Of a stretch of 8,087 bases of DNA, positions 1-5,109 are shown piece by piece (the first letter of the stretch is position 1; the number at the start of each line of letters is the position of its first letter). The notes beneath the pieces are model-generated. The model was not told the origin of the DNA, ran no database searches, and was given only the letters and a program-made list of their open reading frames with translations. Where the stretch lies: positions 20,112 through 28,198 of the forward strand of contig MEWM01000066.1 of the NCBI GenBank assembly GCA_001775355.1. Direction: 5' to 3'. Position numbers and translations under genes: made by a program. The DNA comes from a candidate division Zixibacteria bacterium RBG_16_43_9. GTDB lineage: Bacteria > Zixibacteria > MSB-5A5 > RBG-16-43-9.

Positions 1-4
1 TCTG

Positions 5-22
5 GCAAACCTAAAGGTTTGC
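5..22. repeat. Short perfect palindrome at the left window edge
   Basis: Arms GCAAACCT (5-12) and AGGTTTGC (15-22) are perfect inverted complements around a 2-nt centre. The element lies next to the larger bulged-stem repeat at 43-123, so the 3' side of rnr carries at least two palindromic units. It resembles REP-type intergenic palindromes, but family membership is from memory and not checked. There is no T-run on either side, so it is not an intrinsic terminator. Confidence 0.55.
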
Positions 23-42
23 ACTCCAAAAATCCAGGTTCT

Positions 43-123
43 GTCGTCGTGCCAGTCCGCTCTACGAGGAGCATTGTCTCCGTAGGACCGTAATGCTTTT
101 ATCGGCCTGAGGCGGACGACGAC
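43..123. repeat. Bulged-stem palindromic repeat, copy A
   Basis: The outer stem is GTCGTC (43-48) plus GTCCGC (55-60) pairing with GCGGAC (112-117) plus GACGAC (118-123). A 6-nt bulge, GTGCCA (49-54), interrupts the left strand only. Inside, CTACG/GGAG (62-71) can pair with CTCCGTAG (78-85) around a short loop. Positions 88-107 recur inverted at 8061-8080 with 19 of 20 bases identical. The copy at 5792-5853 has the same 5-7 bp, 6-nt bulge, 6-7 bp layout and the shared words TGCCA and GTCTCCGT. The element ends 4 nt beyond the rnr stop codon, so it probably forms the 3' end structure of that transcript. It could be a non-autonomous mobile repeat or a structured RNA element. Confidence 0.7.
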
Positions 124-127
124 CACT

Positions 128-2290
128 TTAATATCTAAATTTTTTCCTTTTCACCCTTTTCTTAAGACCTTTTTTCTCGGTTACTAAGTTAAAATCTATC
201 TCTCTTTCCTCTTTGTTCACTCTGATTAACTGAACTTTAACCCGCTCACCCAGATTATAAATCTTTCTGGAATGTCTGCCTACTAACCTTTTATTCTTCT
301 CATCATACCTGTAATAGTCATCCTCCATAGAACTCTGGCGGACCAGGCCTTCTGCCAGGAGGTCATCCAGCCTTACAAAGAAGCCAAATGGCAAAATTCC
401 GGAGATGACTCCGCTGAAATGCTCTCCTAATCTGTCTTTCAGGTACTCTATCTGTTTGAGTTTGATAGATTCCTGCTCAACTTCATCCGCTAACCTTTCC
501 CGGTCTGAGGTGAACTTCCCGATAAAAGGCAGTTTTTCCTGAAGATAAGCTCTTCTCTCTGGGATATAATTTTTTGTTTCTTCAAGTTCCTTTAGAAGTC
601 GGTGAATCAAAAGGTCCGGATACCTTCGGATCGGGGAGGTGAAATGGGTATAATGGGAAAAGGCTAAACCAAAATGACCGATGTTCTCAGGCTGGTAACA
701 GGCTTTTTTCAAAGACCTCAAAAGGAGCTCATTTATAAGCTCCTCCTGTGGGGTTCCCTCAGCCGATTTCAGAAATCTCTGAATCCTCTTTGGACTCATT
801 GTTCCCTCTTTTTTTTCAACCGGGAACTTATAACCTAAGGTGGAGATGAATTCCGCGAAGTTTTCAATTTTCTCTTTGTCCGGCTGGTCGTGAACCCGGT
901 ATAGAAAAGGGACTCTAAGAGAGCTGGCATATTTTGCCACGCACTGGTTTGCTAAAAGCATAAACTCCTCAATCAGCCTGTGGCTTTCCAGCCTCTCCTG
1001 TTTGAAGATGTCCAGAACTCTGCCATCCTTTCCCATAAGGACTTTAGCCTCTGGCAGGTCAAAGTCCAAACTTCCCTTGGATATTCTTTTCTGATGAAGA
1101 ATTTGACTTAATTTCAGCATCTCCTTTAAAGTCTGTTCCAAACCTGAAAGATTTTTATTCGATTTACCAGTATCGAAAAAAGCCTGCACCTCGTCATAAT
1201 TCAACTTTGCCCTGCTCTGAATAAGGCTTTTTGCAATCCGATACTTGATTACCTTCCCCTTAGGGTCTATTTCCATTAAGCAGGAATAGGTGAGCTTCTC
1301 TTCTTTGGGTCTTAAACTGCAGATCTGATTTGAAAGCTTTTCCGGCAGCATAGGAATGACCCTATCGGCTAAATAGATGCTGTTGCCTCTGGAAAAAGCC
1401 TCTTTGTCTAACCTGCTGTTTTCTCTAACATAATAAGAGACATCCGCAATATGAACTCCCAAGAGATAGTTTTCTCTCTCCAACTTTTCCAGGGAGATGG
1501 CATCGTCATGGTCTTTAGCGTCCCAGGGGTCGATGGTGAAACAGATTTTGTCTCTGAAATCGACCCTGGTGCGGTATTCCAGCTCCGGTATCCTGTGGGA
1601 GAGTTTTTCTGCTTCTCTATCGATTTCTCCAGGGAATTCGACAGGTAACTGGTATTCTCTGATCAGAGTAAGGATATCTACTCCGGGATCATCCGGATAA
1701 CCCAGTATCTCCTGGATTTTCCCCTCCGGGTTCAGATATTTATCCTGCCATTCCTCCAGGGAAATGACGACCTTCTGCCCTTCTTCTGCCTCACCTGGCT
1801 CAGGTATATAGATATCACGGGTAAACCTTTTATCATCTGGCTGGACAAAAAAGAAATGTTTTCCCCGTTTGAAAGTTCCAACAACTATTTGATTAGCCCT
1901 CTCCAGGATTTTTATGATTGTTCCCTCTCTGCTTTTTCCGGTTCTCCTGCCGTAGATCCTGACTACGACTTTATCGCCATTCCAGGCTGTTCCCACATCA
2001 TCTTTATTTATATAGACCTCTTCCTTGCCATCCTCGGCTTGCACAAAGCCGAATCCGGACTTATTAAGAGTGAGCTTTCCTACCACTAAATTGAGCTTTT
2101 CCGGCAAGCCCAGGCGATTCTTTTTGATCTTGACGATCGAGCCTTCCTGCAGCATCGAGCGAACAGTGCGGCGAAAAGCGCGATAATGTTCCTCAGGAAT
2201 TTTCATCCCCTTTGCCAGTTCCCTTATCTTCAAAGGGCGATAGGCTTTCTCAGCCATAAAATTCAGTATCTTGACTTTGTCTATGGGCAT
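128..2290 (-). CDS. rnr: Ribonuclease R (RNB-family 3'-5' exoribonuclease)
   Basis: A 720-residue processive, hydrolytic 3'-to-5' exoribonuclease that degrades structured RNA in the cytoplasm. Domains in order: N-terminal winged helix (about 1-60), first cold-shock/OB domain (about 68-125, with KSGFGFVQ), second cold-shock domain (about 137-200), RNB catalytic domain (about 240-565), S1 domain (about 622-704) and a lysine/arginine-rich tail (705-720). In the RNB domain, TIDPWDAKDHDD (252-263) supplies the metal-binding aspartates D254, D260, D262 and D263. HFTSPIRRYPDL (549-560) is the conserved RNB motif with its arginine pair. The reading frame stays open to 2485, but the promoter at 2322-2350 lies inside that extension and predicts a transcript starting near 2315. 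The ATG at 2290, where homology begins (MPIDKVKILNF), is therefore the start. There is no recognisable SD sequence. Full domain content favours RNase R over RNase II. Histidine at 261 replaces the more usual phenylalanine. Confidence 0.96.
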   Translation of the reverse strand: MPIDKVKILNFMAEKAYRPLKIRELAKGMKIPEEHYRAFRRTVRSMLQEGSIVKIKKNRLGLPEKLNLVVGKLTLNKSGFGFVQAEDGKEEVYINKDDVGTAWNGDKVVVRIYGRRTGKSREGTIIKILERANQIVVGTFKRGKHFFFVQPDDKRFTRDIYIPEPGEAEEGQKVVISLEEWQDKYLNPEGKIQEILGYPDDPGVDILTLIREYQLPVEFPGEIDREAEKLSHRIPELEYRTRVDFRDKICFTIDPWDAKDHDDAISLEKLERENYLLGVHIADVSYYVRENSRLDKEAFSRGNSIYLADRVIPMLPEKLSNQICSLRPKEEKLTYSCLMEIDPKGKVIKYRIAKSLIQSRAKLNYDEVQAFFDTGKSNKNLSGLEQTLKEMLKLSQILHQKRISKGSLDFDLPEAKVLMGKDGRVLDIFKQERLESHRLIEEFMLLANQCVAKYASSLRVPFLYRVHDQPDKEKIENFAEFISTLGYKFPVEKKEGTMSPKRIQRFLKSAEGTPQEELINELLLRSLKKACYQPENIGHFGLAFSHYTHFTSPIRRYPDLLIHRLLKELEETKNYIPERRAYLQEKLPFIGKFTSDRERLADEVEQESIKLKQIEYLKDRLGEHFSGVISGILPFGFFVRLDDLLAEGLVRQSSMEDDYYRYDEKNKRLVGRHSRKIYNLGERVKVQLIRVNKEEREIDFNLVTEKKGLKKRVKRKKFRY

Positions 2291-2321
2291 AGGGTTAAAA
2301 AAATTTAAGAAAAGTTTTAAA

Positions 2322-2350
2322 ATAATATCATAACTGGATAGAATTGTCAA
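2322..2350 (-). promoter_or_regulatory. Promoter of rnr, extended -10 type
   Basis: On the minus strand, TTGACA (2350-2345) is followed by a 17-nt spacer and TATTAT (2327-2322). TG sits at the extended -10 position (TGA directly before TATTAT). This is a full-consensus -35 with optimal spacing. Transcription should begin near 2315, leaving a leader of about 25 nt, AT-rich and without an SD sequence, before the ATG at 2290. Confidence 0.85.
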
Positions 2351-2452
2351 GAGTTGAAAAAAAGTTTTTTGGGAACAGGTGATCTGAAGTAGGGTGCGTA
2401 CAATCCTCAGGATGGGTTTCCAGGATAGAGCTCCTCCATCGAGTCCACCAAA

Positions 2453-2473
2453 GATGGACAATGGATGTCCATC
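2453..2473. repeat. 8-bp dyad upstream of the rnr promoter
   Basis: GATGGACA (2453-2460) and TGTCCATC (2466-2473) are perfect inverted complements around a 5-nt centre. Partial copies of the half-site lie close by: GTCCA at 2444-2448 and ATGGAC at 2478-2483. It sits about 100 bp upstream of the rnr -35 box and downstream of the VCBS gene. It could be an operator, a remnant of a palindromic repeat or a weak 3' hairpin. No T-run of terminator quality follows on either strand. Confidence 0.45.
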
Positions 2474-2499
2474 AAATATGGACAAGAAATAGAATATAT

Positions 2500-2530
2500 A
2501 GAGATATATATTAGAGATATTTATTTAGAG
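2500..2530. repeat. Short AT-rich tandem repeat
   Basis: About 2.3 units of a 13-14-nt sequence: AGAGATATATATT (2500-2512), AGAGATATTTATTT (2513-2526), then AGAG (2527-2530). It lies in the non-coding spacer between the VCBS gene and rnr. The region is very AT-rich and may be easily melted or curved DNA. No function is evident. Confidence 0.5.
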
Positions 2531-2596
2531 GGCTGTCTGGCAGAAGCTTTACAATCTTAAGTCAATCTATTGAAATCGCTAACAAGATAACAGAAG

Positions 2597-2627
2597 GTAG
2601 GTCGGGTTGCGTTAGCCACCCGACTAC
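2597..2627. repeat. REP-like palindrome abutting the end of the VCBS gene
   Basis: GTAGGTCGGGT (2597-2607) pairs with ACCCGACTAC (2618-2627) with one bulged G, around a loop of about 10 nt. It sits 3 nt beyond the stop codon of the truncated VCBS-repeat gene. The GTCGGGT core resembles intergenic palindromes common in many bacterial genomes; that comparison is from memory. Its placement at the exact point where VCBS-repeat homology ends suggests it arrived with, or caused, the loss of the rest of the gene. Confidence 0.6.
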
Positions 2628-2630
2628 GGA

Positions 2631-3101
2631 TTAAAATGTCCCGTCCCCATTGTTCTTCAAGATGGAAACAGTGTGGCTGCTATAATTTGCAGTAGCTATG
2701 TCCAAATCTGAATCTCCATCCAGGTCTGCACAAAAAAGAGAAATAGGACAATTCCCTGTGGCATAATCAACTTTAGGTTGAAAAGTCCCGTCCCCATTGT
2801 TCTTCAAGACGGATACATTGTTGTCCCTCTCATTTGCCACAACTAAATCTAAATCACCATCTTTGTCCAAGTCTGCGTAAAAAATAGAAATTGGACCGTC
2901 TCCTGTGCTATAGTTGACCGCCGGGGCAAATGGGATTGAATCGGGGTTTGGTTGAGACGACTGGGAATAAAGGACATTTGACAAAGTAAGGAACAAAGCT
3001 AAAAAGAGAAAAATGATAAATAGGGGTTTAGTGTTGAAGTAAATGGATTGCTTCGTCGTCCAAATGGACTCCTCGCAATAAGAATCTAATATCAAAAGCA
3101 T
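2631..3101 (-). CDS. Secreted FG-GAP/VCBS-repeat protein, probably truncated
   Basis: A 156-residue product. A hydrophobic signal-peptide core (about 25-44, KPLFIIFLFLALFLTLSNVL) is followed by likely cleavage near 45-47, so the protein should be exported. The mature part has two FG-GAP/VCBS repeats of 49 residues, each with a calcium-loop-like motif (DLDKDGDLD at 77-85, DLDGDSDLD at 127-135) and ending NNGDGTF (101-107 and 150-156). Such repeats normally build a beta-propeller of about seven blades, so two are too few. The stop codon replaces the CAA found at the equivalent place in the first repeat. A REP-like palindrome follows after 3 nt. Residues 8-19 are encoded by another palindrome (3047-3079), so the start may not be the ancestral one. 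The ATG at 3101 is chosen because AGGAGGG lies 4 nt upstream. The binding partner is unknown. It is probably a gene remnant, although promoter and ribosome site look intact. Confidence 0.75.
   Translation of the reverse strand: MLLILDSYCEESIWTTKQSIYFNTKPLFIIFLFLALFLTLSNVLYSQSSQPNPDSIPFAPAVNYSTGDGPISIFYADLDKDGDLDLVVANERDNNVSVLKNNGDGTFQPKVDYATGNCPISLFCADLDGDSDLDIATANYSSHTVSILKNNGDGTF
2638..2809 (-). repeat. 147-nt direct repeat within the VCBS gene
   Basis: A stretch of about 25 nt beginning at 2638 recurs identically beginning at 2785, exactly 147 nt apart. It encodes LKNNGDGTF at the end of each 49-residue protein repeat. Near-identical tandem units like this allow repeats to be lost or gained by recombination, which could explain the short array. 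Confidence 0.7.
3047..3079. repeat. Palindromic repeat inside the VCBS coding region
   Basis: Outer arms ATTGC (3047-3051) and GCAAT (3075-3079) enclose an inner dyad GTCCA/TGGAC (3058-3062 and 3065-3069). The words ATTGCTTCGTCGTC and CTCCTCGCAAT match an intergenic repeat I remember as very common in bacterial genomes and metagenomes; this was not checked here. Read on the minus strand it encodes residues 8-19 of the VCBS-repeat protein, just before the signal-peptide core. Confidence 0.6.
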
Positions 3102-3105
3102 CTTG

Positions 3106-3112
3106 CCCTCCT
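3106..3112 (-). promoter_or_regulatory. Strong Shine-Dalgarno site of the VCBS gene
   Basis: AGGAGGG on the minus strand lies 4 nt before the ATG at 3101. It is the best ribosome-binding site in the window and fixes the start of the VCBS-repeat gene. Confidence 0.75.
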
Positions 3113-3116
3113 GGGG

Positions 3117-3206
3117 TTAGAAGGTTACTGTTGGAGTGCACGCAGGGCCATATTGCATCAGCATCAAGGTCAAATTCGACAAGCTGATGAGCTCCGATCT
3201 GTGCAT
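3117..3206 (-). CDS. Possible 29-codon upstream ORF in the VCBS leader
   Basis: An ATG at 3206 opens a 29-codon frame ending in TAA at 3117, just before the AGGAGGG site of the VCBS gene. It begins about 20 nt after the predicted transcription start. The predicted peptide (starting MHRSELISLSNL) has no recognisable domain and no run of one amino acid that would suggest attenuation. It has no clear SD sequence. It may be chance, or it may couple translation to the gene downstream. The low confidence reflects its small size. Confidence 0.2.
   Translation of the reverse strand: MHRSELISLSNLTLMLMQYGPACTPTVTF
3137..3205 (-). promoter_or_regulatory. Potential folded 5' leader of the VCBS mRNA
   Basis: The leader between the promoter (3233-3262) and the ATG at 3101 is about 125 nt. 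On the minus strand it has two nested complementary pairs: TGCAC (3205-3201) with GTGCA (3141-3137), and CATCAGC (3189-3183) with GCTGATG (3162-3156). These enclose internal loops and a 20-nt apical region. I do not recognise a known riboswitch class. The helices are short, and a chance fold is possible. Confidence 0.3.
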
Positions 3207-3232
3207 GTTTTTCCGTTTTCTTAGTTTCAAAT

Positions 3233-3262
3233 ATAATATAGTTCATTCTTCTCTTTTGTCAA
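3233..3262 (-). promoter_or_regulatory. Promoter of the VCBS-repeat gene
   Basis: On the minus strand, TTGACA (3262-3257) is followed by TATATT (3240-3235, 16-nt spacer) or TATTAT (3238-3233, 18-nt spacer). Both overlap in one AT-rich -10 region. The predicted transcript start is near 3227. An ATG at 3246 lies between the -35 and -10 boxes and so cannot be translated from this promoter. Confidence 0.75.
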
Positions 3263-3279
3263 GAAAAACCTGGGTTTTT

Positions 3280-3340
3280 GTAGGGACAGCCCTTGTGGCT
3301 GTCCGAGTTTTATTCGGACAGGGACGAGCCCTGTCCCTAC
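3280..3340. repeat. Triple-hairpin palindromic element (GGACAG core)
   Basis: Three adjacent 8-bp hairpins overlap. Hairpin 1: GGACAGCC (3284-3291) with GGCTGTCC (3297-3304). Hairpin 2: CTGTCCGA (3299-3306) with TCGGACAG (3314-3321). Hairpin 3: GGACAGGG (3316-3323) with CCCTGTCC (3329-3336). The ends also pair: GTAGGGACAG (3280-3289) with CTGTCCCTAC (3331-3340). Hairpins 1 and 3 share a GGACAG/CTGTCC core while the next two pairs are swapped (CC/GG against GG/CC), so the fold is kept. It lies between divergent promoters. It looks like a REP doublet (BIME-like). No transposase gene is in the window. Confidence 0.75.
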
Positions 3341-3363
3341 GAAGTCCTCCAAGCCGGTAACCT

Positions 3364-3381
3364 CATGCTGCTCTCAGCATG
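3364..3381. repeat. Hairpin with 7-bp stem
   Basis: CATGCTG (3364-3370) and CAGCATG (3375-3381) are perfect complements around the tetraloop CTCT. It is part of the palindrome cluster between the VCBS and ecfT promoters. No T-run follows. Confidence 0.5.
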
Positions 3382-3389
3382 GGTCAATC

Positions 3390-3414
3390 GTCCCACCTTG
3401 GGGCAAGGTGGGAC
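3390..3414. repeat. Perfect 11-bp hairpin with GGG loop
   Basis: GTCCCACCTTG (3390-3400) and CAAGGTGGGAC (3404-3414) are perfect complements separated by GGG. This is one of the longest uninterrupted stems in the window and GC-rich compared with its surroundings. No T-tract follows on either strand, so it does not resemble an intrinsic terminator. It is probably another REP-type unit. Confidence 0.65.
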
Positions 3415-3463
3415 TACCGAGTTGACCTCACCCTGACCGTTTGGCTGAGCTCACGGCGAAGTT

Positions 3464-3480
3464 CTCTCCTGAAAGGAGAG
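3464..3480. repeat. CTCTCCT/AGGAGAG hairpin unit
   Basis: CTCTCCT (3464-3470) pairs with AGGAGAG (3474-3480) around GAA. Together with the CCTCACCCTGACC stretch at 3426-3438 it resembles a repeat I remember from many bacterial intergenic regions; that is a recollection, not a database match. It ends about 22 bp before the ecfT -35 box. Confidence 0.5.
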
Positions 3481-3502
3481 GGAACAAAAACAAAGTTTAA
3501 AT

Positions 3503-3531
3503 TTGACTTTGATTTTGCGGGTGACTATATT
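3503..3531 (+). promoter_or_regulatory. Promoter of the ecfT-truA-tal operon
   Basis: TTGACT (3503-3508), a 17-nt spacer and TATATT (3526-3531) match the sigma-70 consensus at five of six and five of six bases. The transcript should start near 3538, about 20 nt before the ecfT ATG. GGGAAG (3548-3553) is a weak SD sequence in that leader. Confidence 0.75.
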
Positions 3532-3558
3532 GCTGCTTCAAAATAATGGGAAGAAAAT

Positions 3559-4362
3559 ATGTCTTTTTTTGAAGATCTGGCAATAGGACAATATCATCCC
3601 GGAGATTCCATAATCCATAGAATAGATCCCAGAATTAAACTACTTTTAGTCCTGGTGATGGTGCTTTTTGTTGCGGTGGCGGTGAATATCAAACTCTATT
3701 TATTATGGCTCATTCTTTTCTCAGGCTTATTCCTTTTATCGAAAATTCCAGTGCAGATTTTGTTGAAAAGCTTGAAGTCATTTATCTTTTTTTTCATTTT
3801 TATCTTTTTACTTCAGGTGCTCCTGACTTCTGAGAGTTTTGGCACCTATTTTTATTTTGGATATTTCCAGATTGGATGGGAAGGAATTCTGAACGGACTG
3901 GTCTATTCTCTCAGGCTTCTTCTTTTTATCTCCGGTGCGATCTTCTTAAGCCTTTCCACCTCGCCGATGGAGCTTTTAGATGGGGTTTTAAAGCTTTCAG
4001 GCCCTCTGAAAAAATTAAAACTGCCAGTGGAGGAGTTTTCCCTGATGAGCATGATCTCCATCCGGTTCATCCCGCTCCTTTTAGAAGAAGGGGTGAATTT
4101 AAAAAAAGTCCAGATGGCTCGGGGTGCAGATTTCGAGGGAAATTTAGTTCAGCGTGTCAAGAAAACCTTTCCTCTTCTGATACCCTTGTTCATCTCCTCC
4201 TTCCGCAAAGCAGATGATCTGGCACTGGCTTTGGAGGCAAGAGGTTTTCAAAGCGGGGAGAAGAGGAGCTCCTATCAGAGGTTAAAATTCAAAAAAGAAG
4301 ATTACCTTTTTGCTGTAATAATTATCCTGTTTTCCTTTTTATCTTTCAGGATCATCCTTTAA
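3559..4362 (+). CDS. ecfT: Energy-coupling factor transporter membrane protein EcfT
   Basis: A 267-residue CbiQ/EcfT-family protein, the membrane scaffold of ECF-type ABC importers. It joins two cytosolic ATPases to a substrate-binding S component for vitamins or metal ions. Hydrophobic segments lie at about 27-42, 46-62, 72-90, 113-133 and 249-267. Two Ala-Arg-Gly coupling motifs, which dock on the ATPases, are at 187-189 (MARGADF) and 227-229 (EARGF). The N-terminal stretch containing HRIDPRIKL (20-28) is typical of the family. It is the first gene of an operon with truA (4-nt gap) and tal. No EcfA ATPase or S-component gene is in the window, so substrate cannot be inferred and the partners must be encoded elsewhere. 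The ecfT-truA adjacency is also known from Firmicutes. Start chosen by homology, promoter position and a weak SD. Confidence 0.93.
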   Translation: MSFFEDLAIGQYHPGDSIIHRIDPRIKLLLVLVMVLFVAVAVNIKLYLLWLILFSGLFLLSKIPVQILLKSLKSFIFFFIFIFLLQVLLTSESFGTYFYFGYFQIGWEGILNGLVYSLRLLLFISGAIFLSLSTSPMELLDGVLKLSGPLKKLKLPVEEFSLMSMISIRFIPLLLEEGVNLKKVQMARGADFEGNLVQRVKKTFPLLIPLFISSFRKADDLALALEARGFQSGEKRSSYQRLKFKKEDYLFAVIIILFSFLSFRIIL

Positions 4363-4366
4363 AAGA

Positions 4367-5098
4367 ATGTCAAGAAATGTCAAACTGAAAATAGAATATG
4401 ACGGGACCGGCTTCTCCGGATGGCAAAAGCAACCAAAATTGAGAACGGTTCAGGGGGAGATAGAAGATAAATTAACCGGGATTTTGCGGGAGAAGATAAC
4501 TTTGATCGGCTCTGGCAGAACTGATGTCGGCGTGCACGCTCTGGAGCAGGTGGCGAATTTTAAAACTGAGACAAAATTAAATCTGGTTTCTATGCACAGA
4601 GGTTTAAATTCTCTTCTTCCGAAGGATATTCTCATAAAAGATGTCGAAGAGGTAGATTCAGATTTCAACTCAAGATATGGTGCCAAAAGCCGGGTTTATA
4701 GATATAAAATCTGCTTCGGAAAAGATATCTTCCTGAGAAGGTTCGCCTGGGAGGTATCCTATTGTCTGGACCTTTCGAAGATAAAAAAAGCTACCAAGAT
4801 AATTCTGGGAAGACAGAATTTCACTTCCTTCTGTGTGGGCAAATCTGCAAAGCCGAATAATCACTGTTTTGTTTTCCGAGCCTTTTGGAAAAAAGATGGA
4901 AACAAACTGGAGTTTGAAATAGAAGCAGACCGATTTCTGCATACGATGGTTAGAAGTCTGGTAGGGACTTTGATCGATGTAGGAAGAGGGTATTTCAGTT
5001 TAAAAGATTTTGCAGATATCCTCAAAGCTAAGGACCACAAAAAAGCAGGCTTGACTGCACCAGCTAAAGGATTATATTTAGTCCGAGTCAATTATTGA
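4367..5098 (+). CDS. truA: tRNA pseudouridine(38-40) synthase TruA
   Basis: A 243-residue enzyme that converts uridine 38, 39 or 40 of the tRNA anticodon arm to pseudouridine. The catalytic motif GRTDVGVHA is at 50-58, with the nucleophilic aspartate D53. The N-terminal [13 protein letters not shown] (8-20) and the later [13 protein letters not shown] and [14 protein letters not shown] stretches are characteristic. Length fits the family (about 240-270). It starts 4 nt after the ecfT stop with no clear SD sequence, suggesting translational coupling. Its TGA stop overlaps the start of the SD sequence of tal. Confidence 0.96.
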   Translation: MSRNVKLKIEYDGTGFSGWQKQPKLRTVQGEIEDKLTGILREKITLIGSGRTDVGVHALEQVANFKTETKLNLVSMHRGLNSLLPKDILIKDVEEVDSDFNSRYGAKSRVYRYKICFGKDIFLRRFAWEVSYCLDLSKIKKATKIILGRQNFTSFCVGKSAKPNNHCFVFRAFWKKDGNKLEFEIEADRFLHTMVRSLVGTLIDVGRGYFSLKDFADILKAKDHKKAGLTAPAKGLYLVRVNY

Positions 5099-5104
5099 AA
5101 GGAG
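5098..5104 (+). promoter_or_regulatory. Shine-Dalgarno site of tal overlapping the truA stop
   Basis: AAAGGAG begins on the last base of the truA TGA codon and lies 5 nt before the ATG at 5110. This selects the ATG over the in-frame TTG at 5095, which sits upstream of the SD sequence, and suggests translational coupling with truA. Confidence 0.75.
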
Positions 5105-5109
5105 AGCTT

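Noticed and set aside
2291..2485. N-terminal 65-residue extension of RNase R
   Set aside because: It contains the rnr promoter and would lie upstream of the predicted transcription start; the residues do not resemble the RNase R N-terminus.
2638..2830. Mobile tandem repeat in the VCBS gene
   Set aside because: The 147-nt period equals one 49-residue protein repeat in frame, so it is explained by the domain architecture.
3028..3246. A 72-codon minus-strand frame overlapping the VCBS leader
   Set aside because: Its ATG lies between the -35 and -10 boxes of the promoter, it overlaps the VCBS gene, and its end is encoded by a palindromic repeat. No domain is recognisable.
3136..3360. A 74-codon plus-strand frame
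   Set aside because: It runs through the VCBS promoter and the triple-hairpin repeat, has no SD sequence and encodes no recognisable protein.
3390..3414. Intrinsic terminator
   Set aside because: The stem is strong, but no T-tract follows on either strand. The same holds for the other GC-rich hairpins in the window.
3280..3485. CRISPR array
   Set aside because: The repeats are palindromes of different sequence without regular direct-repeat and spacer units, and no cas gene is present.
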